Source: Candidatus Sumerlaeota bacterium (GTDB lineage: Bacteria; Sumerlaeota; Sumerlaeia; JADFCT01). From it: 5,221 nt of DNA. The stretch lies in NCBI GenBank assembly GCA_026398575.1, contig JAPLSP010000280.1, forward strand, positions 1-5,221, read 5' to 3'. The notes beneath the pieces were generated by a model. The model was not told the origin of the DNA. It saw nothing but the letters and a program-made list of their open reading frames with translations, and made no database searches. Position 1 is the stretch's first letter; each line of letters starts with the position of its first letter. Positions 5,192-5,221 of this stretch are shown here, piece by piece. The position numbers and the translations under genes were made by a program.

Positions 5192-5221
5192 TGAAGCGCA
5201 ATGGATTTCATTTTAGTCCAG

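Overview
The window carries six protein-coding genes. Five lie on the minus strand; read 5'->3' on that strand they are prs, dapA, a minimal nucleotidyltransferase (MNT), a HEPN-domain protein and a DUF445 membrane protein. One gene, for a secreted nucleoside-hydrolase-like protein, lies on the plus strand and diverges from prs. No rRNA, tRNA, CRISPR array or transposase gene was seen. The organism is a bacterium of moderately high GC content with good Shine-Dalgarno sites. The tandem heptamer spacer, the palindromic dispersed-type repeat at the right end and the exported divergent nucleoside hydrolase recall environmental lineages such as Planctomycetes/Verrucomicrobia relatives, Armatimonadota or similar metagenome-derived phyla. 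That placement is a low-confidence impression.

Left end (1-157): non-coding, with a 9-base tandem duplication and a sigma70-like promoter candidate pointing out of the window. Positions 158-775: DUF445 protein with a membrane anchor at each end. Positions 814-1525: MNT and HEPN genes overlapping by 20 bases, the layout of a HEPN/MNT toxin-antitoxin-type module. Positions 1595-2515: dapA, with an ideal ribosome binding site. Positions 2531-2719: a degenerate period-7 tandem array of 27 units without a single register slip. It fills almost the whole prs-dapA spacer, from just upstream of the dapA ribosome binding site into the prs stop codon. Its dapA-proximal third is G-rich on the plus strand and has the form of a G-quadruplex. 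Positions 2718-3680: prs. Positions 3681-3934: divergent intergenic region with a plausible prs promoter. Positions 3935-5113: exported nucleoside-hydrolase-like protein. Positions 5114-5221: two consecutive hairpins resembling a dispersed REP-like element.

Functionally, prs makes PRPP, the activated ribose used for nucleotide, His and Trp synthesis and base salvage. dapA commits aspartate semialdehyde to lysine and peptidoglycan diaminopimelate. The exported hydrolase could release ribose and bases that PRPP-dependent salvage would use, but this link rests on adjacency alone. MNT/HEPN is an accessory insert between housekeeping genes. The most unusual object is the heptamer array with its G-quadruplex-forming segment; the divergent hydrolase and the HEPN protein without the usual modification-target tyrosine come next.
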